Shown piece by piece: positions 25,714 through 34,461 of a DNA stretch of 64,000 nucleotides. Position 1 is the first letter of the stretch. Every line of letters starts with the position of its first letter. The translations under genes were made by a program, and so were the position numbers. The notes under the pieces are model-generated. The model saw only the letters and a list, made by a program, of their open reading frames with translations, ran no database searches and was not told where the DNA came from. Source of the stretch: Rhodococcus tibetensis (lineage in GTDB: Bacteria > Actinomycetota > Actinomycetes > Mycobacteriales > Mycobacteriaceae); NCBI RefSeq assembly GCF_024438035.1, contig NZ_JANFQF010000028.1, positions 1 through 64,000 on the forward strand. Direction: 5' to 3'.

Positions 25714-25747
25714 GGGGCTGCGGCGGCGTGCCCGATGACGCAGCCCC
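25714..25747. terminator. Terminator-like hairpin between convergent genes
   Basis: GGGGCTGCG at 25714-25722 pairs with CGCAGCCCC at 25739-25747 across a 16-nt loop. It lies 15 nt after the NAD(P)-binding gene and upstream of the convergent MarR gene end at 25858. Confidence 0.6.
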
Positions 25748-25857
25748 CATGACGCAGCCGGAAGGGTGGACGTCCCCGCTGCTCGGGCGGCCTCCGCCGG
25801 TGGGGAGGCGATCACGGGCCGTGGGCAGAGACCCCGCTGTCGCCCCGGAGTCGTTCC

Positions 25858-26361
25858 TCAGGAAGTGCTTTGCCCGTGGGGGTGGTAGTGACGCAGTTCG
25901 TTGCTGTCGGGGGCGAGTGCGGCGATGACGGAACCGAACACGGCGGCTAGTGTCCGGGCCTGCTCGGGGCTGGTATGCGCAGCGAAATGTTCTCTTACTC
26001 CGGCGGCATGCACCGGCCAGGCGTCCTCCAGGGCCGCCACGCCGTCATCGGTGAGCACGGCGTACCAGGATCGGCGGTCGCTGCTGCTGCGCTCCCGGGT
26101 GACCAATCCCCGGCGCTCGAGCGAGTCGACCAGGCGCGTCAGGCCACTCCGGCTGTATACGACGGCTCGGGCCAGGTCCGCCATCGACAGGCGGCGCTCC
26201 GGAGCCTCGGACAGCTGCACCAGGACGTCGTAGTCGATCAAGGACATGTCCGTCTGTTCTCGCAGGTCCGCGTCCAAGCGGGCCACTAACAGGGCGTGTC
26301 CCTTGAGTGCTGCGCGCCAGGCGTGCTCCCGATCGGGGTCCAAGACGTCTTCTTCTGTCAC
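25858..26361 (-). CDS. MarR family transcriptional regulator
   Basis: A 167-residue winged-helix protein: Leu-Ser-Met-Ala-Asp-Leu-Ala-Arg-Ala-Val, recognition helix Ser-Arg-Ser-Gly-Leu-Thr-Arg-Leu-Val-Asp-Ser-Leu, wing Ser-Ser-Ser-Asp-Arg-Arg-Ser. The GTG at 26361 is chosen because a start at 26427 would place the near-perfect inverted repeat 26381-26404 inside the gene; there is no ribosome-binding site at 26361, so leaderless translation is possible. It is divergent from the nitroreductase gene at 26586, a typical arrangement for a local repressor of redox enzymes. Confidence 0.87.
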   Translation of the reverse strand: MTEEDVLDPDREHAWRAALKGHALLVARLDADLREQTDMSLIDYDVLVQLSEAPERRLSMADLARAVVYSRSGLTRLVDSLERRGLVTRERSSSDRRSWYAVLTDDGVAALEDAWPVHAAGVREHFAAHTSPEQARTLAAVFGSVIAALAPDSNELRHYHPHGQSTS

Positions 26362-26380
26362 AGGGGAATGATACTCGAGG

Positions 26381-26404
26381 CGATGGTTGTTATTGCAATC
26401 ATCG
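26381..26404. promoter_or_regulatory. Putative MarR operator (second regulator)
   Basis: CGATGGTTG, 6 nt, CAATCATCG: a 9-bp inverted repeat with one mismatch, immediately upstream of the MarR gene at 25858-26361. Its TTG-N6-CAA core has the same geometry as operators 1-4, though the flanks differ. Confidence 0.55.
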
Positions 26405-26585
26405 GCATGCGAATGATATTGTTCCAATCAAGGTGACCTCGCAGTGACATGCGTCGGCCGGGCGCGTGCAGCCTTGCGGGTCGTACCTGCGGCCGCACAA
26501 CAGTGCCGGTATCCCGCCGGGATCGGTGGACCAGCAATCAAGGGGCTACGGCTCCTCATCCCATCCAATCTGACCAAGGACAGTC

Positions 26586-27176
26586 ATGCCTTTCGCTCTC
26601 GACTCCACCGCCCTGGATCTCCTGTTCCGCGAGGCCCACACCACGCACGCGTTCGCTGACGAGCCAGTGACCGACGAGCAGGTGCAGGCCATCTACGACC
26701 TGATCAAAATCGCCCCGACCGCCTTCAACCAATCCCCGCTGCGCCTGACGGTCGTCCGCTCGTCTGAGGCGCGGCAGCGTCTGGTGCAGCACATGGCCGA
26801 GGGCAACCAGGCGAAGACCGCCGCCGCCCCGCTGGCCGTGATCCTGTCCGCGGACGCCGAGTTCCACGAGGAACTGCCGCGGCTGTTCCCCGCCTTCCCC
26901 GCGGCCAAGGACGCGTTCTTCTCCGAGCGCTCGGTCCGTGAGCAGTCGGCCGTGCTGAACGCGGCGATGCAGGCCGCGTACTTCATCATCGGCGTCCGTG
27001 CCCTGGGCCTGGCGGCCGGTCCGATGAACGGCATCGACCACGCCGGCATCCAGAAGGAGTTCCTCGACGAGGACCACCTCCCCCTGATGGTCGTCAACAT
27101 CGGCAAACCCGTCGCCGACGGCCACTTCGCGCGTTCGCCGCGTCTGGACTACGCCGAGGTCCGCACGACTCGCTGA
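26586..27176 (+). CDS. Nitroreductase family protein (malonic semialdehyde reductase RutE-like)
   Basis: A 196-residue flavoprotein of the RutE/HadB branch. Markers are the early Arg-Glu-Ala-His-Thr-Thr-His-Ala-Phe (FMN phosphate region, Arg-Thr-x-Arg in other nitroreductases), Ala-Pro-Thr-Ala-Phe-Asn-Gln-Ser-Pro, Met-Gln-Ala-Ala-Tyr-Phe-Ile-Ile and Gly-Pro-Met-Asn-Gly-Ile-Asp. Such proteins reduce malonic semialdehyde, quinones or nitroaromatics with NAD(P)H. The ATG at 26586 follows AAGGA (ccaaggacagtc). It is divergent from the MarR regulator and followed by DoxX, suggesting a stress-inducible operon. Confidence 0.9.
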   Translation: MPFALDSTALDLLFREAHTTHAFADEPVTDEQVQAIYDLIKIAPTAFNQSPLRLTVVRSSEARQRLVQHMAEGNQAKTAAAPLAVILSADAEFHEELPRLFPAFPAAKDAFFSERSVREQSAVLNAAMQAAYFIIGVRALGLAAGPMNGIDHAGIQKEFLDEDHLPLMVVNIGKPVADGHFARSPRLDYAEVRTTR

Positions 27177-27357
27177 CCGTGCCGTGGGGGTGACCCGGAG
27201 CTCTGATCCGGGGCGCCGCCCAGCCGTGTCGCTCACGGTCATCACGTGCCCGAATCCGTCCACACGCGCGGCCGGGTTCTGCCCAGCTCCATCGAGAAAA
27301 CACCGCATGACGCACGTCTGCCGACGCCGCGTCGAACACCTGAAAGGGATTCCCCGC

Positions 27358-27729
27358 ATGCACATCGCCGCTGCCGTCCTCAGCGTTCTGCTGGGCCTCG
27401 CGACGCTCGCTTCCGGCGCCCCCAAGGCGCTCCTCAAGGGAGACGTGCCCGCCATGCTGCAGTCGCATATGGGCCTCAGCTCCGGCCTGGTCCGCTTCAT
27501 CGGACTGGCCGAGGTCGCGGCCGCCGTCGGCCTGGCCATCGGCCTCTTCTGGCAGCCCATCGGTGTCGCCGCTGCCATCGGTTTCGCCCTCCTGCTGGTC
27601 GGCGCAGTGGGCTTTCACGCAAAAGCCGGCGACTACGCGGACCCCAAGACCCGCGGCAATGCTATGGCTCCCATCCTCCTCGTGGTGATCTCCGTGGCCA
27701 CGGCCGTCACCCTCACTCTCGCTCAGTAG
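27358..27729 (+). CDS. DoxX family membrane protein
   Basis: A 123-residue integral membrane protein with four hydrophobic segments (about residues 3-20, 44-62, 68-88 and 105-122) and the family-typical Phe-Ile-Gly-Leu-Ala-Glu-Val-Ala-Ala-Ala and Gly-Phe-Ala-Leu-Leu-Leu-Val-Gly-Ala-Val. ATG at 27358 with GAAAGGG upstream. DoxX-type proteins participate in oxidative-stress complexes in mycobacteria and in quinone-related electron transfer elsewhere. It follows the nitroreductase gene on the same strand. A dead copy lies at 16963-17207. Confidence 0.88.
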   Translation: MHIAAAVLSVLLGLATLASGAPKALLKGDVPAMLQSHMGLSSGLVRFIGLAEVAAAVGLAIGLFWQPIGVAAAIGFALLLVGAVGFHAKAGDYADPKTRGNAMAPILLVVISVATAVTLTLAQ

Positions 27730-27742
27730 GAGGCGACCGGTC

Positions 27743-28264
27743 ATGCCCACCGATTTCGACCCCGAAGTCTGGGCAGCAAGCGCTTGGCCAAGCGCATCGT
27801 GATGGCTCCGCTGACTGGCCGACGTGCCTACGGTCCAGGCGAGCCCCCGACGGAGCTGAGGGCGTCCGCCGGCCTGATCATCGCCGAGGCGCCGTCGGCG
27901 ATCGCGGCACACGGCCAGACGTCCCCGCGCAAGGGCCACAAGGACTTCCAGGTCCGAAGGAGCTGACCGAGGACGAGATCCGCGAGATGATTGCCGACTT
28001 TGGGCCAATACCCAGCCCGACCACCGGCGGGGACATGATGCCCACGATCCGCGCCGGCGACCCGCACCCGGCCACGCGGGATGTCTGTTCCGCCATCTAC
28101 CAGGTGTTCGAGGGTCCCGGGCGGTTCGTTCTCGCCGGCGAGGTCCGTCAGGTTGGCACGGCGACATGATCGTCGTCCCGTCCTGGACGGAGTGGTCGAT
28201 CGAGGCCGGCACCATCGTCGAGTGCCTGCACTTTGATCGCACGTTCATTTCCGAAGGAGCCTGA
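27743..28264 (+). pseudogene. Chimeric remnant: old yellow enzyme fragment joined to gentisate dioxygenase C-terminus
   Basis: The 5' part reads Met-Pro-Thr-Asp-Phe-Asp-Pro, then after a frame change Ser-Lys-Arg-Leu-Ala-Lys-Arg-Ile-Val-Met-Ala-Pro-Leu-Thr, the start of NADH:flavin oxidoreductases, with internal deletions down to Glu-Leu-Thr-Glu-Asp-Glu-Ile-Arg. Around 28010 it becomes Thr-Thr-Gly-Gly-Asp-Met-Met-Pro-Thr-Ile-Arg-Ala, which matches the second cupin of the gentisate dioxygenase at 35404, with a frameshift near 28160 and a roughly 45-nt deletion. It ends Phe-Asp-Arg-Thr-Phe-Ile-Ser-Glu-Gly-Ala in the same context as the intact gene. Neither part can be functional. Confidence 0.75.
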
Positions 28265-28919
28265 AACCTCATGAAGCTTGCCACCTTGCGCCACGATGGG
28301 ACCACCGTCGCCGTCCGTGTCGATTCCGACACCACAGCCACGATCATCGACGGGTATCCGGACCTGTCGGCGTTGTTGGGCGTCCCGGACTGGAAGACGA
28401 TCGCGCAGAACGCCTCCGGTGCCACCGTCGACCTCGATGGTGCGGATTACGCACCCGTGGTCCCGGGGAAGATCATCTGCGTCGGGTTGAACTACGTCAA
28501 CCACATCCAGGAGATGGGCCGGGACCTGCCGGAGTATCCGACCCTGTTCTCGAAGTTCAAGGAAGCGTTGACCGGCCCGTACGACGACGTGGTCGTCCCG
28601 TCGTATGCGGCCGCGCGGTTGGATTGGGAGGGGGAGTTGGCGTTCGTCGTCGGTAAACCGGCCTATCAGGTCTCCGAAGCGGACGCCGAGTCCTACATCG
28701 CCGGGTATTCGGTGATGAACGATTACACGATGCGCGATTACCAGTACCGGACGCTGCAGTGGGATCAGGGCAAGACGTTCGAGAAGACCAGCGGTTTCGG
28801 ACCGTTCCTGACGACCACCGACTCCTACACGTTCGGTGGGACCCTGGTCACCACACTGGAGGGGCAGGTGGTGCAGACCACCACGACCGACGATCTGGTC
28901 TTCACCCCGGCGAAGTTGG
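28226..28919 (+). repeat. Direct repeat, partner of 36436-37134 (gentisate/fumarylpyruvate hydrolase segment)
   Basis: About 690 bp nearly identical to 36436-37134 in the same orientation, 8.2 kb away. Differences seen: a 6-nt deletion (Asn-Pro codons) at about 28466, Ser for Ala near 28549, a short diverged patch at 28675-28690, and single substitutions near 28799 and 28878. Similarity at nucleotide level fades after 28912, although the peptide stays alike for a few more codons. Confidence 0.85.
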
Positions 28920-28984
28920 TGGAGTACAAGTTTACGGCGGCGGCCGGATCGACCTCCGTACCGGTGACTCGTGGCCGGCGGTAA
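28271..28984 (+). pseudogene. Truncated fumarylpyruvate hydrolase copy
   Basis: An open frame of 237 codons that starts exactly like the intact fumarylpyruvate hydrolase at 36481 and follows it to Phe-Thr-Pro-Ala-Lys-Leu-Val-Glu-Tyr, then runs into unrelated residues and stops. The missing 55 C-terminal residues include Gly-Asp-Val-Val-Ile-Thr-Gly-Thr-Pro-Gly-Gly-Val-Gly, an essential part of the FAH fold. The Glu-x-Glu and Asp metal ligands in Trp-Glu-Gly-Glu-Leu and Asn-Asp-Tyr-Thr-Met-Arg-Asp are still present. It is therefore probably inactive. The truncation point coincides with the start of the UPF0158-like remnant at 28930. Confidence 0.8.
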
Positions 28985-29125
28985 TCGTGGACGAGCCGTT
29001 CGGCGAGGATGCGGATGACCTCGATCGCTGGCTGTATGTGCAGTGCGCCGGATCGCGTGCCGGCTACCGCGACATGGAGTCGTTTCATCGCCTCGGTCAC
29101 CGATTCTGACCTTATCGACCGGCGG
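28930..29125 (+). pseudogene. UPF0158-family protein remnant
   Basis: In the frame starting at 28930 the DNA reads Ile-Asp-Leu-Arg-Thr-Gly-Asp-Ser-Trp-Pro-Ala, then Asp-Leu-Asp-Arg-Trp-Leu-Tyr-Val, Gly-Ser-Arg-Ala-Gly-Tyr-Arg-Asp-Met-Glu, and after a +1 shift near 29080 Phe-Ile-Ala-Ser-Val-Thr-Asp-Ser-Asp-Leu. This order matches UPF0158 proteins, which have Leu-Asp-Leu-Arg-Thr-Gly and Ser-Arg-x-Gly-Tyr-Arg-Asp-Met blocks. Both ends are missing. It marks a recombination junction with the truncated hydrolase. Confidence 0.6.
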
Positions 29126-29539
29126 TGGACGAGTCGGCGGGGCGGGCTCGCGTCATCGACGTAGTGGATTCTGATTCGATTGGGTACGAGTCGTTTCGAG
29201 CGAAGGTCGTGACGTTCGGGTAAAGCGGGCCATCGGCCGATCGCACCCCGGGGATCGGGACGGTCCGAGCGCGGCCGGCCGAAGTGCTTCCTGCGCCCGG
29301 AATCCGGGGGTGGCATGTTTGGTGTGGGGCACCAACGCTAGGCGGCGCAGCACGGCTCTTCCTACGGACGTTCTCTCCACACATCTCTCACGAGTGTGGG
29401 CCCAATGTCTATGTTGGCCGGAACTTTTCCTTCGTAGTGTGGCGTCTATCACCTTCGGATGTTTCCGTCGGCCGGACCCACGCCGAGCGGCCGAGGGGGA
29501 CGCCCCTTCATCTTCACACCTTCACGAGGAGTTCGACGT
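29126..29539. other. Upstream region of the MFS transporter gene
   Basis: 414 bp without a supported gene. It must contain the MFS promoter. A short inverted repeat CGGA-4-TCCG at 29457-29468 is present but differs in geometry from the IclR-type repeat at 35314. Nothing else stands out. Confidence 0.4.
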
Positions 29540-30919
29540 ATGACCATGACAAACGCTGGTGCCACAGCCAGTGCCAACGAGGGGATGGCAATGGAAACAC
29601 GGGTGGTGAAGAAGGTTGCCCGCCGCCTGATTCCATTCTTGGCAGTGCTGTATTTCGTCAACTACCTCGACCGAACGAACATCGGGTTCGCGAAGCTCAC
29701 CATGGGAGCGGAACTCGGAATGACCGAGACCATGTTCGGTCTCGCGTCGGGCCTGTTCTTCGTCGGCTATCTAATCTTCGAGGTGCCGAGCAACCTTGCC
29801 CTGCACCGCTTCGGTGCCCGGTTGTGGATTGCCCGGATCATGCTTACCTGGGGCATTCTCGCTGCGGCGCTCGCCTTCGTTCCCAATGTGGGCAGTTTAT
29901 ACGTTCTGCGGATTTTGCTCGGTGCGGCCGAGGCGGGGTTCTTTCCCGGTGTGATGCTGTATCTGACGTTCTGGTTTCCGAAGAAGTACCGGGTGCGCCT
30001 GCTTGGGCTGTTTCTCCTCACCCTGCCCGCGTCGTCCGTGATCGGCGCACCGCTGTCGGCGGCGATCATGCAGTTCGGTGATGGACTCTTCGGACTGTCC
30101 GGCTGGCGCGTGATGTACCTGATCGAGGGCCTACCCGCTGTCCTTCTCGCCTTCGTGGTGTGGTTCTACCTGACCGACCGACCTTTTCAGGCGAAGTGGC
30201 TGGACGACCAGGAGCGTGCCTGGCTCGTCGACACGATGGCCGCCGAAGAGCACGAGACCGCGGCACATCAACCCCGCACCTCCGTACTGCGAACTCTGTG
30301 CAATCCCCGAGTCCTCGGGTTCGGGTTCGTGTACTTCGGTATCACCTACGGTCTGTACGCGCTGAGTTTCTTCCTGCCGACCATCGTCGCCGGCCTCGCG
30401 ACGACCTTCGGCGCCACGTACTCGGTGTTTCAGACCGGGCTCATAGTCGCGGTGCCATTTTTGGTCGGTGCGGTGGCGATGGTGCTCTGGAGTCGGCACT
30501 CGGATCGCACGGGGGAGCGGGTGTGGCACGTGGCGGCCCCCACGCTCCTCGGAGCGGTGTCGATTCCGGTTGCCTTGTACCTGGATTCGCCGTTCGCGGC
30601 GATGGCGGCCGTGACCCTGTGCGCCGTCGGCGTGCTCTGCGCGATGCCGGTCTTCTGGTATCTGCCGACGACCTTCCTCGCGGGAACCGGCGCTGCGGCG
30701 GGTATCGCGATGGTCAACTCGATCGGAAACCTCTCCGGTTTCGGGGCGCCGTATGTGACGGGCTGGCTCACCGACCTCACCGGCAGTGTCAAGGCCGGGC
30801 TCTGGGTGGTGGGAGCTGTCATGCTGATTGCGGCCGTCCTGACGGTCGTGTCGCAGTCGCGACGGTCGGGGTCCGCGGACTGTCCAACGGAGGAACAACC
30901 CGAGGCGCGGCTGCGGTAA
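29540..30919 (+). CDS. MFS transporter, ACS family (aromatic acid or organic anion uptake)
   Basis: A 459-residue membrane protein with twelve predicted hydrophobic helices. The first loop reads Phe-Val-Asn-Tyr-Leu-Asp-Arg-Thr-Asn-Ile-Gly-Phe-Ala, the signature of the anion:cation symporter family, and the region after helix 3 has Leu-Arg-Ile-Leu-Leu-Gly-Ala-Ala-Glu-Ala-Gly-Phe-Phe-Pro-Gly. Members import phthalate, tartrate, hydroxybenzoates and similar anions with protons. The ATG at 29540 follows GAGGAG by 7 nt. It faces the GAF/PucR regulator gene tail-to-tail and lies in the gentisate region, so uptake of gentisate or a hydroxybenzoate is likely but inferred. Confidence 0.88.
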   Translation: MTMTNAGATASANEGMAMETRVVKKVARRLIPFLAVLYFVNYLDRTNIGFAKLTMGAELGMTETMFGLASGLFFVGYLIFEVPSNLALHRFGARLWIARIMLTWGILAAALAFVPNVGSLYVLRILLGAAEAGFFPGVMLYLTFWFPKKYRVRLLGLFLLTLPASSVIGAPLSAAIMQFGDGLFGLSGWRVMYLIEGLPAVLLAFVVWFYLTDRPFQAKWLDDQERAWLVDTMAAEEHETAAHQPRTSVLRTLCNPRVLGFGFVYFGITYGLYALSFFLPTIVAGLATTFGATYSVFQTGLIVAVPFLVGAVAMVLWSRHSDRTGERVWHVAAPTLLGAVSIPVALYLDSPFAAMAAVTLCAVGVLCAMPVFWYLPTTFLAGTGAAAGIAMVNSIGNLSGFGAPYVTGWLTDLTGSVKAGLWVVGAVMLIAAVLTVVSQSRRSGSADCPTEEQPEARLR

Positions 30920-30932
30920 CCCGCTGACGGGG

Positions 30933-32801
30933 TCACCGTTGAGTCAGTCGGGCAGAGCCGCCACGGAGCCGGAGCAGGAGTTGCAGATCGAACGCCTGCT
31001 CCGGCTCGCGCCAGCCCACACCGATGAGTCGGTCGATCGACTCCAACCTTTGATAGAGGGTGTTGACGTGAATGCCGAGATCCGCGGCGGTGGCCGCGTG
31101 CCGACGATCATGCTCGAGGTAGGACGTCAGCGTGTCGATCAGCGGAGCCCCCCGCGGCTCCTGTTCGCGCAAGAGCGGGCCGAGTGTCTGCTCCGCCACC
31201 GCTTCGAGCTGTTCCCTGCTCGTCCGGCTGAGGAGGACTCGGTAGATGCCCAGCATGCTCGCCGGCACCACCTGGGAGCGGCGCCCGAGAGTCTCGAGGA
31301 CGTCCACTGTCTGCTCGGCCGCGGTGAAGGCCTGTGCCAATCCGTCGCCACCTCGGGCAGGATCGGCCAGTCCGACGGTGGGCTCGGTATCGGGCTGCAC
31401 CCACGCCTCCACGACGTCGGCCGGTTCCATGCTCGGGACGAGGACAACGACGCGGGACCCGTACTCGGCGACCACCGTGCTAGACGGCAGGTCGATCTGT
31501 CCGATTGCCGACCGGGTTCGCCCGACATCGTCCGCGGGGCGGGCGACGACAACGGTGTATGTCCGGTCGGGGTTCAGCCCGGCGAGGCGGAACTGCTGAC
31601 GGCTCTCCTTCTCGACGGATGAAGGGCGAGTGAGGAGGTCGATGACGAACGCATCCCGCGCGCGACGAGTTACCTCGTGGGCGGCGCGCTCCCCGACCAA
31701 CGCCAGCGCGAGGGCGGGGGCCGATCGGTCAAGGATGAGCAGGCGACCGGCACCAGGTTCCTCATCCCGGCACAGCATCAGCAGGACACCGAGTCGATCG
31801 CCGGCGGCACGCACCTCCCGGCCGACGACGATGTAACCGTCCCCGCGGGGCCGCATCGCCGTATTCTCGGCGCTGTCGGTGTCGAGCATCGCGAAGAGCT
31901 CGGCGACAGCCTCTTTCGAGCCGTCCAACCCCTCAGGTAGATCGCCTGGCTGGGATACGAAGAACATCGGACAGCCGGTGGAGGAGGACATCTCCCGGAT
32001 CAGGTCACGCACACCACCGCCGCGCAGAACCACCTCGGTCAGGGAACGGTCCCATCGCAGTGTCTGCTCGAGCACTTCGGTGCGCCGAGCCAGTTCGGCA
32101 TTCGCGGCGTTGACTTCGTCGACGGTCGCCCGGTACTGCTCCAGCGAGCGGAGATTGTCGATCGCTACGGAGGCATGCGCCGCGAGCGCCGACAACAAGG
32201 CGATCTCATCGTTGCTGAAGGTACGCTCCTGCCGTTTGCATGCGGTGAGGGCACCGAATACCCTCCCGCCCAACTGAAGTGGCACGGACAACAGGCCACG
32301 CATGTTCTCGGAGCGCGCGGCGGCGTCCGCCTTTCCAGTGTGTGGAAACGACGGGTCGTGGGGGTAATCGGATGTCCACACCGGCTCACGTCGCGCGATC
32401 ACCCGACCCATCAATCCCTCGTGCCGGGGCAATTCCAGACCCTGCAAGTGAGAGGTGTAGGCCCCACTGGCGACTTCGATGATCAATCCCTCACCGCTGA
32501 TAAGGCCGATATACGCCAAGTCGACGCCCAGGAGCCGCTTGACCTGACTGACGATCTCCGTGAGCAGTGCGCGGTGATCGTGCATCGTCGTCAACTGCGT
32601 GGAGATGTCGTTGAGCGCGGCCAACTCCGTCGCTCGCTGGCGTCGCTGATCGAGCAGGGCCCGGAGTTCGAGGGTGGCGTTCGCCGCCGCGGTGACCTGG
32701 GAAGGGTCCGTTTCTGGCATCGACAGCAACGCGTCGCGGTGGGCGATCAGTTCCTCGGCAGTCGTGTCACCGAGCAGGAGCTCGAGCCAGCCTTCTTGCA
32801 T
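30933..32801 (-). CDS. GAF-domain PucR-type transcriptional regulator
   Basis: A 622-residue regulator. Residues about 60-215 form a GAF sensor domain (Leu-Leu-Thr-Glu-Ile-Val-Ser-Gln-Val-Lys, Gly-Leu-Met-Gly-Arg-Val-Ile-Ala, Leu-Leu-Ser-Ala-Leu-Ala-Ala-His-Ala). A middle PucR/CdaR-like region follows, and the C-terminus carries the helix-turn-helix Leu-Glu-His-Asp-Arg-Arg-His-Ala-Ala-Thr-Ala-Ala-Asp-Leu, His-Val-Asn-Thr-Leu-Tyr-Gln-Arg-Leu. Similar large GAF-HTH proteins regulate aromatic and amine catabolism in actinobacteria. It ends 13 nt from the MFS stop. The class II aldolase gene lies upstream on the same strand (246-nt gap), and may be a target. Confidence 0.85.
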   Translation of the reverse strand: MQEGWLELLLGDTTAEELIAHRDALLSMPETDPSQVTAAANATLELRALLDQRRQRATELAALNDISTQLTTMHDHRALLTEIVSQVKRLLGVDLAYIGLISGEGLIIEVASGAYTSHLQGLELPRHEGLMGRVIARREPVWTSDYPHDPSFPHTGKADAAARSENMRGLLSVPLQLGGRVFGALTACKRQERTFSNDEIALLSALAAHASVAIDNLRSLEQYRATVDEVNAANAELARRTEVLEQTLRWDRSLTEVVLRGGGVRDLIREMSSSTGCPMFFVSQPGDLPEGLDGSKEAVAELFAMLDTDSAENTAMRPRGDGYIVVGREVRAAGDRLGVLLMLCRDEEPGAGRLLILDRSAPALALALVGERAAHEVTRRARDAFVIDLLTRPSSVEKESRQQFRLAGLNPDRTYTVVVARPADDVGRTRSAIGQIDLPSSTVVAEYGSRVVVLVPSMEPADVVEAWVQPDTEPTVGLADPARGGDGLAQAFTAAEQTVDVLETLGRRSQVVPASMLGIYRVLLSRTSREQLEAVAEQTLGPLLREQEPRGAPLIDTLTSYLEHDRRHAATAADLGIHVNTLYQRLESIDRLIGVGWREPEQAFDLQLLLRLRGGSARLTQR

Positions 32802-33047
32802 CCGATCTCCTCGGCGTCAGTCTATGGAGATTTAGTCACCCTATCGGCACACCTCACCGAGTGGGTGCGAGTGGGTTTGGCCGATGGTGGGGAGGAGAGG
32901 CGGTCGAGGGTCGCCGAGCGCGTCCACCGCAGATCCCGTGACGCGTCGGTGCAAGTTCGAGGCGCTCTCGCACCGCGCAGCGACCAGCGGCTGCCGCGCC
33001 GGGAATCGGCGAGTTCAGCGCCGATTCCCGGCGGCACCGCGTCCGCG

Positions 33048-33878
33048 TCAATCGAAGAGGTCCGGCTGTTCTGTGATGATCTCGTCCCACAGCGGCCGGA
33101 AGCTGAGCCAACCCGCGAAGTGAGTTCCCACCTCGTTGTAGGAGAATCGAGCCGTCTCATGATCCATCTCCAGCGCCTGGCCTGCGGCCATGGCCGCTAG
33201 TTGCACCTGCGCGGTGCGCTCCATCGCGATGAACCACCACGCCGCCTCGCCCACGGAATGCCCGGTGGTGATCAGGCCATGGTGCTGCAGCACCGCGGCC
33301 TTCTTGTCGCCGAGCGCGAGCGCGATCCTTTGTCCTTCTTCCTGATATCCCGCGGGACCGCCGTAGTAGTCATAGAGTGCGTGGTCCTCGAAGAAGGCGG
33401 TGGAATCTTGATTCAACGGCAAGATCTTCTGGCCGAGAGAGGCAAGGGCCCGGCCGTGCACCGAGTGTGTATGCGCGGCTGCTACGACGTCGGGGCGCGC
33501 CTTGTGTACCTCGGAGTGGATGTAGAAGCCAGCCAGATTGACCGTGCCGCGGCCTTCCACTACCTTGCCCCTTTCGTCCACAAGGATCAGATCAGAGACA
33601 CGGATTTGGTTGAAGCTTCGGACGAATGGATTGACCCAGAAGTGGTCGTTTAGCTCGGGGTCGCGCACTGTCATGTGGCCGGCGACTCCTTCGCCGAACC
33701 CGAACTTGCCGAACAACCGGAACGAGGCAGCCAGCTCGCGCTTACGGAGCAGCCGCTCTTCATCAACAGACAGCTCCGTCGGAGGCTGCGGAATCCCTTC
33801 TTGCGGAACAAGCACGCTGGCAGACCGGAAATGATGCCCACCCTCGCTCGATGTGCTGAGGTCTGCTGCAACCGTCAT
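33048..33878 (-). CDS. Class II aldolase/adducin family protein
   Basis: A 276-residue protein of the fuculose-aldolase/adducin fold. Metal-site markers are Ala-His-Thr-His-Ser-Val-His-Gly (two zinc-binding His) near residue 145 and Gln-His-His-Gly-Leu near 205; the Arg-Val-Ser-Asp-Leu-Ile-Leu-Val-Asp block is typical. The ATG at 33878 follows GGAGAAG. Substrates of this subfamily include sugar phosphates and 4-hydroxy-2-oxo or hydroxy-acid compounds; some act as decarboxylases of hydroxybenzoates or on aromatic degradation intermediates. Its link to the gentisate pathway is positional only. Confidence 0.85.
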   Translation of the reverse strand: MTVAADLSTSSEGGHHFRSASVLVPQEGIPQPPTELSVDEERLLRKRELAASFRLFGKFGFGEGVAGHMTVRDPELNDHFWVNPFVRSFNQIRVSDLILVDERGKVVEGRGTVNLAGFYIHSEVHKARPDVVAAAHTHSVHGRALASLGQKILPLNQDSTAFFEDHALYDYYGGPAGYQEEGQRIALALGDKKAAVLQHHGLITTGHSVGEAAWWFIAMERTAQVQLAAMAAGQALEMDHETARFSYNEVGTHFAGWLSFRPLWDEIITEQPDLFD

Positions 33879-34461
33879 TGAACTTCTCCGATCTTTCCGG
33901 TGCGGGTCATGCGCCACAGTGTCGCGAGGACCTCGGCAAACTCAGGCCGACGCAATCCCGCAAAACGGTGCCCCCACCCGTGACCCCACGCGCAATGGGT
34001 GGTTTCGTAACTTGGGACGAAGGGCGCCCGTAATCGGGCCCGAGGGAAACGCTACGACGCCAAGTGAAGCGGAGTAATGGACGACCTCACTACGATCCTG
34101 ACTGTCATGTGGAGGATCCGTACACATGACGGTGCCGTCCCGACATCGCGCAGGACGGAACGATCGTCATAATTGCCAGGCGTTGAAGATCATCCAGCGT
34201 GAGGCTGTTCGACCTCGTGGACATTCAGGGGCCGATCTCGCGGCCACCGACGTCAATCTCCTCGATGAGTGCCGCACCTTCGGCGCCCTGGAGGTCCGCC
34301 GATCCCGGATCGTCGGACCCTTCCCAGTCCCACAGCAAACTATCGTCAGAAAAGTACGGGAGTGATCGATGAAAGATCTGCCTCCTGCGTACCGCCACTG
34401 TGCGTTCGCGACCGTCTCCACTCTCATGCCTGTCTCGACCATTGGGCAATATAGTTCTGCC
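33879..34461. other. Divergent intergenic region between aldolase and IclR genes
   Basis: 583 bp. It contains both promoters. An in-frame upstream ATG for the IclR gene exists at 34369 with GGGAG before it, but the TATAGT sequence at 34451-34456, 5 nt before the ATG at 34462, suggests a -10 box with a leaderless start there. A minus-strand frame at 34225-34449 has an acidic, gene-like composition but no ribosome-binding site or known domain. Confidence 0.4.

Noticed and set aside
26556-28425. Long minus-strand frames opposite the nitroreductase and DoxX genes
   Set aside because: They mirror clearly coding plus-strand genes and have Arg/Gly-rich, low-complexity products.
28271-28984. Second functional fumarylpyruvate hydrolase
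   Set aside because: The frame is open, but the C-terminal 55 residues needed for the FAH fold are replaced by unrelated residues at a recombination junction.
30918-30932. Terminator between the MFS and GAF regulator genes
   Set aside because: The ACCCG/CGGGGT pairing is only about 5 bp with a bulge, too weak to call.
34225-34449. Acidic 74-codon minus-strand frame upstream of the IclR gene
   Set aside because: Composition looks gene-like, but there is no ribosome-binding site or known domain, and it covers the promoter region of the IclR gene.
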